From the NCBI GenBank assembly GCA_033344775.1, contig JAWPMT010000004.1:1-64000 (forward strand): 64,000 nucleotides of DNA, written 5' to 3'. The position numbers were made by a program, and so were the translations under genes. Source of the stretch: Cytophagales bacterium (GTDB lineage: Bacteria; Bacteroidota; Bacteroidia; Cytophagales; Cyclobacteriaceae). Numbering within the stretch: position 1 is the stretch's first letter; each line of letters starts with the position of its first letter. Shown here piece after piece: positions 28,270 to 37,886 of the stretch. The notes under the pieces are model-generated. The model made no database searches. It was not told where the DNA came from and saw nothing but the letters and a program-made list of their open reading frames with translations.

Positions 28270-31200
28270 ATGTATTTAATTTTCGATACCGAGACCACTG
28301 GTCTTCCACATAATAAATCCGCACCGGTCGAAGACCTGGACAACTGGCCCCGGCTGGTACAGATCGCCTGGCAGCTACATGACGAGACGGGTAACTTGAT
28401 CTCCACTGGAAATCACATTGTGAAGCCGGAAGGATTTACCATTCCCTTTAACGCGGAAAAAATACATGGTATCTCTACTGCCCGAGCCCTCGAAGTGGGT
28501 GAAGACTTAAAGGAGGTACTGGATAAATTCACTTCAGATGTCAATCGATCCAAAGTCCTGATTGGACACAACATCGAATTTGACAACAAAATCATCGGGG
28601 CAGAATATCTCCGCACGGAAAATCCTAACATCCTTGTTGATTTCCCAAACATTGACACTTCCGTAGAAACCGTTCAGTTCTGTCAATTGCAGGGAGGTAT
28701 TGGTGGGCGCCTCAAGCAACCTAAGCTGATCGAGCTGTATGAGAAACTATTCGGAGAAGGTTTTGGTGACGCGCACGATGCCGCTTACGATGTGGATGCC
28801 ACGGCCAAAGCATTCTTTGAACTTTTGCGCAGGGCCATCATCCCCACCTTTGATGATACGGAAGCTTCGGCCATCACTTATGAAGCTCCCGATCTGGATG
28901 CCGCCAACTTTGCATGGATCCGTGAAGAAGCGAAGAGTACCATTGGCGATACACACGTTGATGCGAAGGACATTAAAGGTCCGTACGTGCATTTGCACGT
29001 CCACTCTCAGTTTTCAGTACTTCAGGCAACACCTGATGTAACGGAAATTGTCGCGAAAGCCAAGGAAAACAACATGCCAGCGGTCGCCATGACGGACCTG
29101 GGAAACATGTTTGGGGCTTTCAAATTCGTAAGAGCCGCCCTGGCAGAGGACCTCAAGCCTGTTGTGGGTTGTGAGTTCTTTGTCGCAGAAGAGCGTACCA
29201 AAACCAAGTTTACAAAAGACAACCCCGATAAACGTTTCCAGCAGGTACTGATCGCTAAGAATAAAGCGGGTTACCATAACCTGGCAAAGCTGAGTTCTTA
29301 CGGATACATCGAAGGGCTCTACGGCTTATTCCCCAGGATCGATAAAGACCTGATGAAGCAATACAGCGAGGGGGTCATCGCATTGAGTGGTGGGCTGAGA
29401 GGAGAGATTCCTCATTTGATCCTGAACGTGGGTGAAACACAGGCGGAAGAAGCCCTACTTTGGTACAAAGAGGTCTATGGTGACGATTATTATCTGGAAA
29501 TCAACCGGCACGGACTGGATGAGGAAAACCACCTAAACGAAGTGCTAGTCGCCATGGCTCGAAAGCACGACATCAAGCTGGTGGCTGCCAATGAGTTGTT
29601 CTATCTCGAAGAGAAAGACGCCCAGGCACACGATGTATTGATCTGTATCAAAGAGAACGAAAAACAAAGTACGCCAATCGGTCGAGGCAGAGGATTCCGA
29701 CCAGGGCTACCCAACCATAATTTCTACTTCAAATCGCAGGACGAAATGAAGGAGGCCTTTACGGATTTGCCGGAGGCCATCGAAAACATTCAGGAGATCC
29801 TGGACAAAGTAGAACCTTATAAACTTCAGCGAGATGTCCTGCTACCGGCATTTGATATCCCAGAGGAGTTCAAGCATGCTGAAGACGAAGAAGACGGTGG
29901 TAAAAGGGGTGAAAATGCCTACTTAAAGCACCTTACGTATGAAGGTGCGAAAAAGCGATACCCGGAAATCACGGATGACATCCGTGAACGGCTTGACTTT
30001 GAACTTGCTACTATTGAAAACACAGGGTATCCCGGTTACTTTCTGATTGTACAGGATTTCACCACCGAAGCTCGGAATATGGGTGTTTCCGTAGGGCCAG
30101 GTCGAGGTTCTGCTGCTGGATCTGCTGTAGCCTATTGTATCGGGATCACCAATGTCGACCCGATTGCCTACGACCTCCTGTTTGAGCGTTTCCTTAATCC
30201 CGATCGGGTGTCGCTTCCTGATATTGATATCGACTTTGACAATGAGGGTCGTGAACGTGTAATTCGTTACGTAATTGATAAATACGGTTTCAATCAGGTT
30301 GCACAGATCATTACCTACGGTACCATGGCACCCAAGTCTGCCATCCGGGATGCCGGTAGAGTTATGGAACTCCCCCTACCCGACACAGATGCCATCGCCA
30401 AGCTCGTACCGGAAAAACCAGGTGCCAAGTTCACTTCCGTATTTAAGGAAGTACCTGAACTACAGGAACTGAAGAAAAAGAAGGACCTACCCTCTCAGGT
30501 GTTGAACCAGGCTGTGGTTCTGGAAGGCTCTCTTCGAAATACGGGTATCCACGCCTGTGGGGTCATCATCACACCCGATGACATGACCAAGTTCATCCCT
30601 ATGGCAAAAGCCAAGGATTCGGAACTAATGGTCACTCAGTTTGACAACAGTGTGGTAGAGGATGCCGGGATGCTCAAAATGGACTTTTTGGGCCTAAAAA
30701 CCCTGTCCATCATCAAAACGGCCATCGAAAACGTAGAACGACGTTTTGACATCAAGATCGATATTGATGAAGTCCCTCTGGATGATCAAAAGACCTATGA
30801 GCTTTATCAACGAGGAGAAACCAATGGAACATTCCAGTTTGAGTCTCCGGGTATGCAAAAGCACTTGCGGTCACTCAAGCCTGATAAGTTTGAAGACCTC
30901 ATTGCGATGAATGCCCTGTATCGTCCAGGACCGATGGAATATATCCCTGATTTCATCAAGCGTAAGCACGGTCAACAGAAGATCGAATACGATCTGGATG
31001 ACATGGAGGAATACCTCGCCGAGACTTACGGGATCACAGTCTATCAGGAGCAGGTGATGCTGCTTTCGCAGAAATTGGCTGGCTTTAGTAAAGGTGAAGC
31101 GGACGTCTTGCGGAAAGCCATGGGTAAGAAAAAGCGGGACGTACTGGACAGGATGAAACCCAAGTTCATCGAGCAAGCGATGGAGAAAGGGCATGCAGAG

Positions 31201-32496
31201 GATAAACTGAAAAAGATCTGGACGGATTGGGAAGCATTTGCCGCCTATGCCTTCAACAAATCACATAGTACTTGTTATTCGGTAGTGGCCTACCACACGG
31301 GATTCCTGAAAGCGAATTATCCGGCGGAGTACATGGCTTCTGTGCTTACCCACAATCAGAGTAATAACGAAAAGATCGGCTTCTTCATGGAGGAATGCCG
31401 TAACCTGGGCATCAAAGTACTGGGTCCTGATGTCAATGAATCCGATCAACACTTTGTAGTGAATCAGATTGGTGAAATCCGATTTGGCATGGGCGCGATC
31501 AAGGGAACTGGTGAAGCAGCGGTACAGGCCATCATCGAAGAGCGAAATGAAAACGGTAAATTCAAAGACGTCTTTGATTTCGCCTCGAGGGTCAATTTGA
31601 GGGCAGTGAACAAAAAGTCCTTTGAGACTTTGGCTAAGGCAGGAGGCTTCGACTGCTTTGATACGTACCACAGACGTCAATATGTGGAGACGGATGATGA
31701 TGGTCAATCTTTGATTGAGAAGTCCATCAAATATGCTAACAAAATGGCGCAGGAAGCTGCCAGTAATCAAGCATCACTTTTTGGCGGTTCCGGAGATTCC
31801 AGCGTGTCTCTAAAACCCAGAGTAGGTCATATTGAACCCTACGGTGAAATTGAGAAACTGAACATTGAAAAGGAGATGGTTGGACTCTATATCACCGGAC
31901 ATCCACTCGATCAGTATGCTTTTGAGATGAAATTTTTCACGAATACGGAGATTAGTCAATTAAAAGACCTGGAAGCACTTCGTGGCAGAGACATCAAAAT
32001 GGGTGGTGTGGTTAGTAATGTGCAACATCGCATGACCAAGACGGGTAAGCCTTTTGCATCCATGACACTGGAAGACTATAATGACAGTCATACGTTCTTC
32101 CTTTTCTCAGACACCTACCTGAAATTCAAGACTTTCCTGGAAACAGGGTGGTTCCTATACATCAAAGGAAACATCGGTAGCCGATGGAACAGTGAAGAGC
32201 TAGAGTTCAAGATAACCAACATCGAATACCTGGGAGATATCAGAGAGAAGTTAACCAAAGGACTGGAATTAAGGGTACATCTGGATGATGTCAATGATAT
32301 TCTGGTCAATGAATTGGAAGGAATCGTCTCCAAATATCCGGGAAGTGGTGCATTCCGATTGAAAGTAGGAGGCAAATTCGAAGAGCGGAACATCAACTTG
32401 GAAATGATCAGCCGGAAGAATTCTATCTCACCTACGAATGACCTGATCAAAGAGATCGAATCAATGGAACAAGTGAGTTATAAGGTGTTGACTTGA
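28270..32496 (+). CDS. dnaE: DNA polymerase III alpha subunit with fused DnaQ-type exonuclease
   Basis: 1408 residues. Residues 1-190 are a DnaQ-like 3'-5' exonuclease: Exo I DTETTG (6-11), Exo II HNIEFDN (100-106), Exo III HDAAYDVDA with His169 and Asp174. A PHP domain follows (HLHVHSQFS, 241-249), then the C-family polymerase core with VGPGRGSAAGSAVAYC and the catalytic acids in PDIDIDFD (650-657), helix-hairpin-helix region, and an OB fold near 1240-1280 (GGVVSNVQHRMTKTGKPFASM, in part). It is the replicative polymerase; all key acids are present, so proofreading may be in cis. The ~200 extra N-terminal residues explain the length over ordinary DnaE (about 1160-1200). Confidence 0.96.
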   Translation: MYLIFDTETTGLPHNKSAPVEDLDNWPRLVQIAWQLHDETGNLISTGNHIVKPEGFTIPFNAEKIHGISTARALEVGEDLKEVLDKFTSDVNRSKVLIGHNIEFDNKIIGAEYLRTENPNILVDFPNIDTSVETVQFCQLQGGIGGRLKQPKLIELYEKLFGEGFGDAHDAAYDVDATAKAFFELLRRAIIPTFDDTEASAITYEAPDLDAANFAWIREEAKSTIGDTHVDAKDIKGPYVHLHVHSQFSVLQATPDVTEIVAKAKENNMPAVAMTDLGNMFGAFKFVRAALAEDLKPVVGCEFFVAEERTKTKFTKDNPDKRFQQVLIAKNKAGYHNLAKLSSYGYIEGLYGLFPRIDKDLMKQYSEGVIALSGGLRGEIPHLILNVGETQAEEALLWYKEVYGDDYYLEINRHGLDEENHLNEVLVAMARKHDIKLVAANELFYLEEKDAQAHDVLICIKENEKQSTPIGRGRGFRPGLPNHNFYFKSQDEMKEAFTDLPEAIENIQEILDKVEPYKLQRDVLLPAFDIPEEFKHAEDEEDGGKRGENAYLKHLTYEGAKKRYPEITDDIRERLDFELATIENTGYPGYFLIVQDFTTEARNMGVSVGPGRGSAAGSAVAYCIGITNVDPIAYDLLFERFLNPDRVSLPDIDIDFDNEGRERVIRYVIDKYGFNQVAQIITYGTMAPKSAIRDAGRVMELPLPDTDAIAKLVPEKPGAKFTSVFKEVPELQELKKKKDLPSQVLNQAVVLEGSLRNTGIHACGVIITPDDMTKFIPMAKAKDSELMVTQFDNSVVEDAGMLKMDFLGLKTLSIIKTAIENVERRFDIKIDIDEVPLDDQKTYELYQRGETNGTFQFESPGMQKHLRSLKPDKFEDLIAMNALYRPGPMEYIPDFIKRKHGQQKIEYDLDDMEEYLAETYGITVYQEQVMLLSQKLAGFSKGEADVLRKAMGKKKRDVLDRMKPKFIEQAMEKGHAEDKLKKIWTDWEAFAAYAFNKSHSTCYSVVAYHTGFLKANYPAEYMASVLTHNQSNNEKIGFFMEECRNLGIKVLGPDVNESDQHFVVNQIGEIRFGMGAIKGTGEAAVQAIIEERNENGKFKDVFDFASRVNLRAVNKKSFETLAKAGGFDCFDTYHRRQYVETDDDGQSLIEKSIKYANKMAQEAASNQASLFGGSGDSSVSLKPRVGHIEPYGEIEKLNIEKEMVGLYITGHPLDQYAFEMKFFTNTEISQLKDLEALRGRDIKMGGVVSNVQHRMTKTGKPFASMTLEDYNDSHTFFLFSDTYLKFKTFLETGWFLYIKGNIGSRWNSEELEFKITNIEYLGDIREKLTKGLELRVHLDDVNDILVNELEGIVSKYPGSGAFRLKVGGKFEERNINLEMISRKNSISPTNDLIKEIESMEQVSYKVLT

Positions 32497-32531
32497 TAAT
32501 AGTGCTTAAATTAACGTTTGCATGAAAATAG

Positions 32532-32563
32532 TTTAATCGACACTTAACTGTTAGTTATCTTTG
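32532..32563 (+). promoter_or_regulatory. Bacteroidota-type promoter of the 32584 gene
   Basis: TTTA at 32532-32535, 20-bp spacer, TATCTTTG at 32556-32563, followed by C as in the strong consensus. The start codon lies 21 bp downstream. Confidence 0.65.
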
Positions 32564-32583
32564 CAAACAAGAGAAAGCTAGCT

Positions 32584-32994
32584 ATGAAGAACATTTACTC
32601 CAAACAAGGCGTTGTAGACACTTATGTAGATGGGCAAGTGATCAAAGCGATTTGGAAACAGCTTTCTAACAAAGAAGCGCTGTATGAAAGCTGTACAGCA
32701 CAATTAGAATTTGTCAAGCAAGGATATATTCAGGTCATCATTATTGATGTAAGCATGGCCGAGGGCACCCCTCCTATGGAGATCCAAAAATGGTTTGCCA
32801 ATGTCTTATTTCCTGGTTACAAAGACTGCCCACAATTCAAAGGGTTGATCAATGTGCTTCCTACCAAGAGCGTCACTAAAATGGGCGCCAGGCGCTGGAA
32901 AGAAGTTGCCGAATCTGATGTGTTTGGATTTACGGTCTACGAAACGGAAGAGATGGTAGTCGCAGAGGAGATTGCAAAGGATATGATTAAGTAG
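32584..32994 (+). CDS. Small conserved protein of unknown function
   Basis: 136 residues, soluble, no signal peptide. It opens KQGVVDTYVDGQVIKAIWKQ and contains SMAEGTPPMEIQKWFANVLFPGYK and NVLPTKSVTKMGARRWKEV. The beta-strand then helix order, VQVIIID-like strand and length of ~136 residues resemble SpoIIAA/STAS-like folds, but I cannot assign a family. It has its own good promoter and stands alone between dnaE and the nucleoside transporter, so it is probably expressed as a single gene. Confidence 0.8.
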   Translation: MKNIYSKQGVVDTYVDGQVIKAIWKQLSNKEALYESCTAQLEFVKQGYIQVIIIDVSMAEGTPPMEIQKWFANVLFPGYKDCPQFKGLINVLPTKSVTKMGARRWKEVAESDVFGFTVYETEEMVVAEEIAKDMIK

Positions 32995-33100
32995 TAAATC
33001 TTGTAGATTTCTGCTTCAACAGGGACGCCAAGTCAGCATGACATAAATTAGTATCCTCAGCTTACAATCCTAAGTGAATTCTCATAGAATAAAAATAGAA

Positions 33101-34414
33101 CTACCCCATCAACATACCAGCGATGGTAGCGGTCATCATGGTGGCCAACGTCGCACCGACTAATGCTCTGAAACCAAGCTTACTTAAGTCAGACTGACGT
33201 TTGGGAGCCATTCCACCTATACCACCGATTTGGATAGCAATCGAGCTAAAATTGGCAAACCCACACAAGGCATAGGTAGAGATCAGAATACTTTTATCGG
33301 AAAGTAAACCGGAAGCTTTCATTTCTGCAAGGCTTAGGTAAGCAACAAACTCATTGATTACTGTTTTTTGCCCTAGCAGGCTTCCTACCTTGATCGTCTC
33401 AGACCATTCCACGCCCATAAGGAAGGCGAATATTCGAAAGACCTGCCCAAGAATATATTCTAATGAAAAACCCTCAAAAGCACCATTTGTTGTGGAAACC
33501 ACCCAGGCATTAAGCCCAAACCACTCTCCTATTCCGTCCACCAGTACCCAGTTAAGGGCAAAAATGATCGCAATAAATGCCAATAACATCCCCGCGATAT
33601 TCAAAGCGAGCTTGAGTCCATCAGACGCTCCACTAGCCAAGGCATCCACCAAATTGACACCTACACTTTCCTTGCTGACAGATAATGAAGAATCAATTTT
33701 ATCCGGATGATTTTCTGGCATAAAAAGCTTCGCCATTACAATAGCCGCCGGGGCATTCATGATCGAAGCACTTAATAAATAAGTAGCGAATATGCGTTGT
33801 TGTTCCGGATCACCCCCACCCAAAAAAGAGACATATGCGCCCAGTACACTTCCTGCGATGGTAGCCATTCCCCCTGTCATCAGACAATTCAACTCCGAAT
33901 TGGTCATCTTCCCGATAAAGGGTTTTACCAAAAGCGGCGCTTCGGTTTGCCCAAGGAAAACATTACCTGCCGCAGATAAACTTTCTGCACCAGAAAGTCG
34001 CATCGTTTTAGTCATGACCCAGGCAAAAACGTAAACAATCTTCTGTAGTACCCCTAAGTAATACAAACCAGCGGTCACTGCTGAAAAGAAAATAACAGTA
34101 GGTAAAGCCTGGAAAGCAAATAAGAATCCAAGGTTATGTTTGATCCCCGTTCCGGCATCGCTATTTCTAGCAAGGTCTCCGTACAAAAATTCGGCTCCAT
34201 TAAGTCCAAACCCTAAAAATGTAACGAAACCACCACTGACCCAGGAAAAAAACTGATTGATGAATGGGACATAGGCGATCAGCAAAGCAATGATCGCTTG
34301 CATAGCAACACCTACCCCAACCAATCTCCAACTTACACGACTTTTATCCGCCGAAAATAAATACCCGATACCAATCAGTACCGCAAGGCCAAAAATGCCG
34401 TGTAGGATGTCCAA
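33101..34414 (-). CDS. Concentrative nucleoside transporter, NupC/CNT family
   Basis: 437 residues with about ten membrane helices and CNT motifs: GNVFLGQTEAPLLVKPFI (the nucleoside and sodium site), LNCLMTGGMATIAGSVLGAY, and the second half FVAYLSLAEM and ALCGFANFSSIAIQIGGIG. It imports nucleosides with sodium ions or protons. It is the last gene of the minus-strand run etfB-etfA-bifunctional nuclease-transporter, 24 bp after the nuclease gene; this order is common in Bacteroidota. No clear terminator is seen after it. Confidence 0.93.
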   Translation of the reverse strand: MDILHGIFGLAVLIGIGYLFSADKSRVSWRLVGVGVAMQAIIALLIAYVPFINQFFSWVSGGFVTFLGFGLNGAEFLYGDLARNSDAGTGIKHNLGFLFAFQALPTVIFFSAVTAGLYYLGVLQKIVYVFAWVMTKTMRLSGAESLSAAGNVFLGQTEAPLLVKPFIGKMTNSELNCLMTGGMATIAGSVLGAYVSFLGGGDPEQQRIFATYLLSASIMNAPAAIVMAKLFMPENHPDKIDSSLSVSKESVGVNLVDALASGASDGLKLALNIAGMLLAFIAIIFALNWVLVDGIGEWFGLNAWVVSTTNGAFEGFSLEYILGQVFRIFAFLMGVEWSETIKVGSLLGQKTVINEFVAYLSLAEMKASGLLSDKSILISTYALCGFANFSSIAIQIGGIGGMAPKRQSDLSKLGFRALVGATLATMMTATIAGMLMG

Positions 34415-34438
34415 AATTTAGTGGGTTAGATTGAAAGG

Positions 34439-35032
34439 TTAATTTCTTCGATTCAGTTCGTCTCTGATTTTGGCGGCTTGTTCGTAATCTTCGTTGTTCA
34501 ACGCCTCATCCAACAATTCACGCAATTCTTCCGAATTCATGTCGCCAACTTTCTTCGGCTCATCTTCTTCCAGTTCCGCCAGGTCCTCCATCTCAGAAGT
34601 CACCTCACTGTCTCCTTCTTCCGTAAGCACAATGCCCGCCTCATCCAGAATCGCCTCGCTGGTGTAGATATCCACGTCAAATCTCAGGCCGATCGCAATT
34701 GCATCGGAAGGACGCGAATCAATCTCGATGGTGCCTTTTTCTCCCTCGCAAATCACTTTTGCAAAGAATACACCTTCTTTTAGATCGGAAATGTAGATCT
34801 CCTTGATGTCGTAATCGAAACTTGCTGCAAAAGATTTGAAAAGATCATGTGTCATCGGTCGATTGGGCACAATCTTCTCTATTTCAATAGCAATCGCCTG
34901 AGCCTCAAACATCCCGATGATGATGGGCAAACGGCGATTTCCTCCAGTCTCACCAAGCACCAGGGCAAACGACCCTGATTGTGACTGACTGGAGGATAAG
35001 CCTAGTATTTCTAATTTTATTCTATCTGCCAT
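34439..35032 (-). CDS. Bifunctional nuclease (BFN/DUF151) family protein with UVR motif
   Basis: 197 residues. Residues 1-~140 carry the DUF151 pattern: LVLGETGGNRRLPIIIGMFEA, PMTHDLFKSF, and the conserved IDSRPSDAIAIGLR. Residues ~160-195 form a UVR (UvrB/UvrC interaction) motif, ELRELLDEALNNEDYEQAA. Plant and Mycobacterium relatives were reported with RNase and DNase activity; the role in Bacteroidota is unknown. Its start directly follows the etfA stop (no gap), so translation is likely coupled. Confidence 0.9.
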   Translation of the reverse strand: MADRIKLEILGLSSSQSQSGSFALVLGETGGNRRLPIIIGMFEAQAIAIEIEKIVPNRPMTHDLFKSFAASFDYDIKEIYISDLKEGVFFAKVICEGEKGTIEIDSRPSDAIAIGLRFDVDIYTSEAILDEAGIVLTEEGDSEVTSEMEDLAELEEDEPKKVGDMNSEELRELLDEALNNEDYEQAAKIRDELNRRN

Positions 35033-35989
35033 TTATCCCTGACTGGCTTTTATAGCCTCAGTAAGTTTGGGTAACACTTCAAAAGCATCGCCACAAATAC
35101 CATAATCCGCTGCCTTAAAGAAGGGTGCCTCGGGATCTTTATTCACGACAAGAATGGTTTTTGAAGAGTTCACACCGGCAAGATGCTGAATAGCACCGGA
35201 GATTCCAACAGCTACGTACAAAGATGGTGCAACTTTTACACCGGTTTGGCCTACGTGCTCATGGTGAGGTCTCCAATCCATATCGGATACCGGCTTGCTA
35301 CAACCCGTTGCTGCACCTAGTGTTTTTGCCAGGTCTTCAATGATGCCCCAGTTCTCAGGCCCTTTCAAACCTCTCCCCCCGGATACAACAATATCTGCTT
35401 CAGGTAACAACACATCACCCGTTGCTTTTTCCTGACTGGTTACTTTCACTGCAAAATCAGCATCAGACAAAGCAGGAGAGAACGCTTCTACTGCTGCCGC
35501 TCCGCCATCTTCTTTGATTGGAGAGGCATTTTTCTTTAGGGTAAGGATCTTGCGATCACCTTCTACGGTGGTATTTGCAAAAGCTTTACCGGTGTAAATG
35601 CTTCTTTTCACGGTAAATCCATTAGATGAATCTGGCAATTCAGCCACATTCGAAACCAATGCCGCGTTGGTCTTGATCGCAACTCGAGCTGATACAGGAT
35701 CGCCCAAAGATGATTTAGACATCACCAATAATTGAGCACCTTCTGCTTCAACCGCTTCTGCGATGGCCGAAGCATAGGCCATGATATTAGGCTGTGCCAA
35801 TTTCTCATCACTCGCGTGAAGGATCTTGGTGGCACCGGCTTTCCCGATCTCATCCAATCCACCATCGGCTATCGTACCAAAAACAACAGCTGTCACGTCT
35901 GATTCAATGTGAGCTGCGTAACTCACCGCTTCTAAAGAGGATTTCTTTACGTTACCCTCATCTAGTTCTACAAATGCTACTACTGCCAT
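35033..35989 (-). CDS. etfA: Electron transfer flavoprotein subunit alpha
   Basis: 318 residues. The FAD-binding C-terminal domain has GGRGLKGPENWGIIEDLAK, SKPVSDMDWRPHHEHVGQTG and VGISGAIQHLAG, the usual ETF-alpha pattern, ending NKDPEAPFFKAADYGICGD. With EtfB it carries electrons from acyl-CoA dehydrogenases and similar enzymes to the respiratory quinone pool. It begins 3 bp after etfB. Both subunits appear complete, and nothing in the operon suggests a bifurcating type. Confidence 0.97.
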   Translation of the reverse strand: MAVVAFVELDEGNVKKSSLEAVSYAAHIESDVTAVVFGTIADGGLDEIGKAGATKILHASDEKLAQPNIMAYASAIAEAVEAEGAQLLVMSKSSLGDPVSARVAIKTNAALVSNVAELPDSSNGFTVKRSIYTGKAFANTTVEGDRKILTLKKNASPIKEDGGAAAVEAFSPALSDADFAVKVTSQEKATGDVLLPEADIVVSGGRGLKGPENWGIIEDLAKTLGAATGCSKPVSDMDWRPHHEHVGQTGVKVAPSLYVAVGISGAIQHLAGVNSSKTILVVNKDPEAPFFKAADYGICGDAFEVLPKLTEAIKASQG

Positions 35990-35992
35990 CTC

Positions 35993-36730
35993 TTACAATA
36001 CTTTTGCTTCGTTTTTCAATAAATCTACCAATTCCTGTACATTGTCAGGATCCACCATTTTCACTTCACTCTTCGCTGGGGGCAATTCAAATTCCTTCAC
36101 AGCCGTTTTCACTTCATCGCTATCAGGCTCCACCACATTCAAAGGCTTCGATCTGGCAGACATGATACCGCGCATGTTCGGGATTTTCCACTCTGCAATC
36201 GGCTCCTGGCAACCTGCCACAAATGGCAATGGCAATTCCATGTATTCTTTTCCACCCTCGATCTCGCGAGCAATTTTGGCCTGATCACCTTCAATGTCCA
36301 GCAACATTACCGGAGAAACGGAAGGGATGCCTAGCATCTCACCTACCATACCGTGAACTTGACCACCATTGAAGTCGATGGATTCTCTTCCCATCAAAAT
36401 GAGGTCATAACCACCTTCTTTAGCCGCATTAGCAATTTGTCTGGCCACAAAAAATGCGTCACTCGGGAAAGCATTTACCCGGATGGCATCATCTGCACCG
36501 ATGGCCAAAGCTTTTCTGATCGTAGGCTCAGTCTCTGCTTCACCTACATTCAGTACGGTAATTGAACCACCATGCTGCTCTTTCAGCTCTACTGCTCTGG
36601 CTAAAGCATAATCATCATAAGGGCCGATGATGTATTGAACACCTGTTGAGTCGAACTTTGTGTTATTGTCCGTGAAGGCAATCTTTGAAGTTGTGTCCGG
36701 CACGTGCGTGATACAGACAAGTATTTTCAT
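35993..36730 (-). CDS. etfB: Electron transfer flavoprotein subunit beta
   Basis: 245 residues with the ETF-beta signatures: KILVCITHVPDTTSKIAF at the start, YDDYALARAVELKE, the AMP-binding loop VNAFPSDAFFVARQIAN, and LILMGRESIDFNGGQVHGMVG. First gene of the four-gene minus-strand run. An inverted repeat GGATC-TTAAAT-GATCC at 36759-36774, about 30 bp upstream of the start, could be an operator. Confidence 0.97.
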   Translation of the reverse strand: MKILVCITHVPDTTSKIAFTDNNTKFDSTGVQYIIGPYDDYALARAVELKEQHGGSITVLNVGEAETEPTIRKALAIGADDAIRVNAFPSDAFFVARQIANAAKEGGYDLILMGRESIDFNGGQVHGMVGEMLGIPSVSPVMLLDIEGDQAKIAREIEGGKEYMELPLPFVAGCQEPIAEWKIPNMRGIMSARSKPLNVVEPDSDEVKTAVKEFELPPAKSEVKMVDPDNVQELVDLLKNEAKVL

Positions 36731-36856
36731 GTTTTAATGTTTCTTTTTAGCAAAACCGGGATCTTAAATGATCCGTCTCTTGACGAACAGGGTTAATGCT
36801 CTGAGTGTTCAAAAAGGCCCGATTTTCCAGTTAAAATACAATAGCTAAAATGCTCC

Positions 36857-36864
36857 TAAATTTG
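36857..36864 (+). promoter_or_regulatory. Promoter -7 box (TAAATTTG) before the small TPR gene
   Basis: TAAATTTG matches TAnnTTTG. No convincing TTTG is seen at the right upstream distance. If used, the transcript starts near 36868 and the ATG at 36850 cannot be the start codon. Confidence 0.4.
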
Positions 36865-36900
36865 AGGCGTGAAGTTAGTCATAAAAGCCTTATTATAAAA

Positions 36901-37236
36901 TTGGAATCCGCAAAGCAAAATCGTATTCAGCAACTGGAAAAATACCTGGAAAAAGATCCTAAGGAAGCCTTCTCCAACTATGCACTCGCATTGGAGTTGG
37001 TAGATATTGATGATGTCAAGGCTGAGAAATTATTTGACTATTTACTGAACGAACATCCGGACTATACGGCCACGTACTATCATGCTGCTGCATTTCAAAC
37101 CGAACTCGGCAATGTGGAAAAGGCGCAGGAAATCTATGAAAACGGATTGAAAGTGCTAAAAACCACCAACGAAGCCAAGGCCTTGCAGGAATTGCAGAAT
37201 GCTTACCAGAACTTTTTGTTCGAGGAGGACTTTTAA
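36901..37236 (+). CDS. Small tetratricopeptide-repeat protein
   Basis: About 111 residues from TTG 36901: RIQQLEKYLEKDPKEAFSNY, then ALELVDIDDVKAEKLFDYLL and a clear TPR pair (ATYYHAAAFQTELGNVEKAQ, EIYENGLKVLK). TPRs bind partner proteins; the partner is unknown. The frame is also open from ATG 36850, but that start would sit upstream of the -7 box and add 17 basic, non-conserved-looking residues. Family members that I recall start close to RIxxLxxFLxxDP, which supports the shorter form. Uncertain start, certain gene. Confidence 0.8.
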   Translation: MESAKQNRIQQLEKYLEKDPKEAFSNYALALELVDIDDVKAEKLFDYLLNEHPDYTATYYHAAAFQTELGNVEKAQEIYENGLKVLKTTNEAKALQELQNAYQNFLFEEDF

Positions 37237-37246
37237 GCCATCAACT

Positions 37247-37870
37247 CTATTCAACTTTCAGGGCTTGCGTGGTGTTGCGCATTTTCCTGATATTAGAGAG
37301 TATATCAGCACATTCTCTTTCTGAACTGATTTCTATGTTCAGTTTTTCAGGATCTTTGAAGTTATCGACCTGGTCAAGTTGAAAGTCCAGAACGTCAAAA
37401 CCTCGCCATAAAACCAGGCGTCCGTTTTCCGCACGTAATTCGAATGAAGAGCTATCTTGTCCGATAAACTTCATGTCATTCGGAGACAAGACCTCTCTAT
37501 GAAAAAAATCATCTAGTAGCACGTATGGAAACATCCAGAAACCACGGACCTGGAGACAAGCTGAGTTTGAAAAAGTAGGATCAAGATCTACTGTAGTAAT
37601 CACCTCACCGTCTGAGATAAGGAATACATCATCAGGATTTTTGTGAAGTGCATGGTATGTGGCGTAAGTTCCCACTTTAGCGATCTCATAATTTTCAATA
37701 AGCTTAATGGTATCATACTTATCCTTGATCTTCATGGGAATCTTGTGAACCCCGCTGATCTCAAACTGATAATCCCGATCTTTCATGTCCTCTAACACAG
37801 CTATTACCGGATGTTGAGCACTTGCTGTGAGGCAGAAGAGGAACAAGCTTATGGTAAGGGCATTTCGCAT
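37247..37870 (-). CDS. Secreted protein of unknown function (paralogue of the upstream lipoprotein)
   Basis: 207 residues from ATG 37870 with a signal peptide (ALTISLFLFCLTASAQ). Core: HPVIAVLEDMKDRDYQFEISG, NPDDVFLISDGEVITTVDLD, PYVLLDDFFHREVLS, and a C-terminal Cys segment. It is clearly related to the gene just upstream (same DYQ[FY]EI.GV, DG[EK]..TV[DN]LD and LLDD[FY]F.RE blocks), so the two arose by tandem duplication. The long start at 37897 would overlap that gene; 37870 leaves 16 bp. The beta-rich pattern recalls outer-membrane lipoprotein carrier-like folds, but no family is recognised. Confidence 0.8.
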   Translation of the reverse strand: MRNALTISLFLFCLTASAQHPVIAVLEDMKDRDYQFEISGVHKIPMKIKDKYDTIKLIENYEIAKVGTYATYHALHKNPDDVFLISDGEVITTVDLDPTFSNSACLQVRGFWMFPYVLLDDFFHREVLSPNDMKFIGQDSSSFELRAENGRLVLWRGFDVLDFQLDQVDNFKDPEKLNIEISSERECADILSNIRKMRNTTQALKVE

Positions 37871-37886
37871 AAAGATGTTGTTTGAT

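Noticed and set aside
28113-28313. 66-codon plus-strand frame upstream of dnaE
   Set aside because: It overlaps the dnaE start in another frame and looks like chance sequence in an AT-rich gap.
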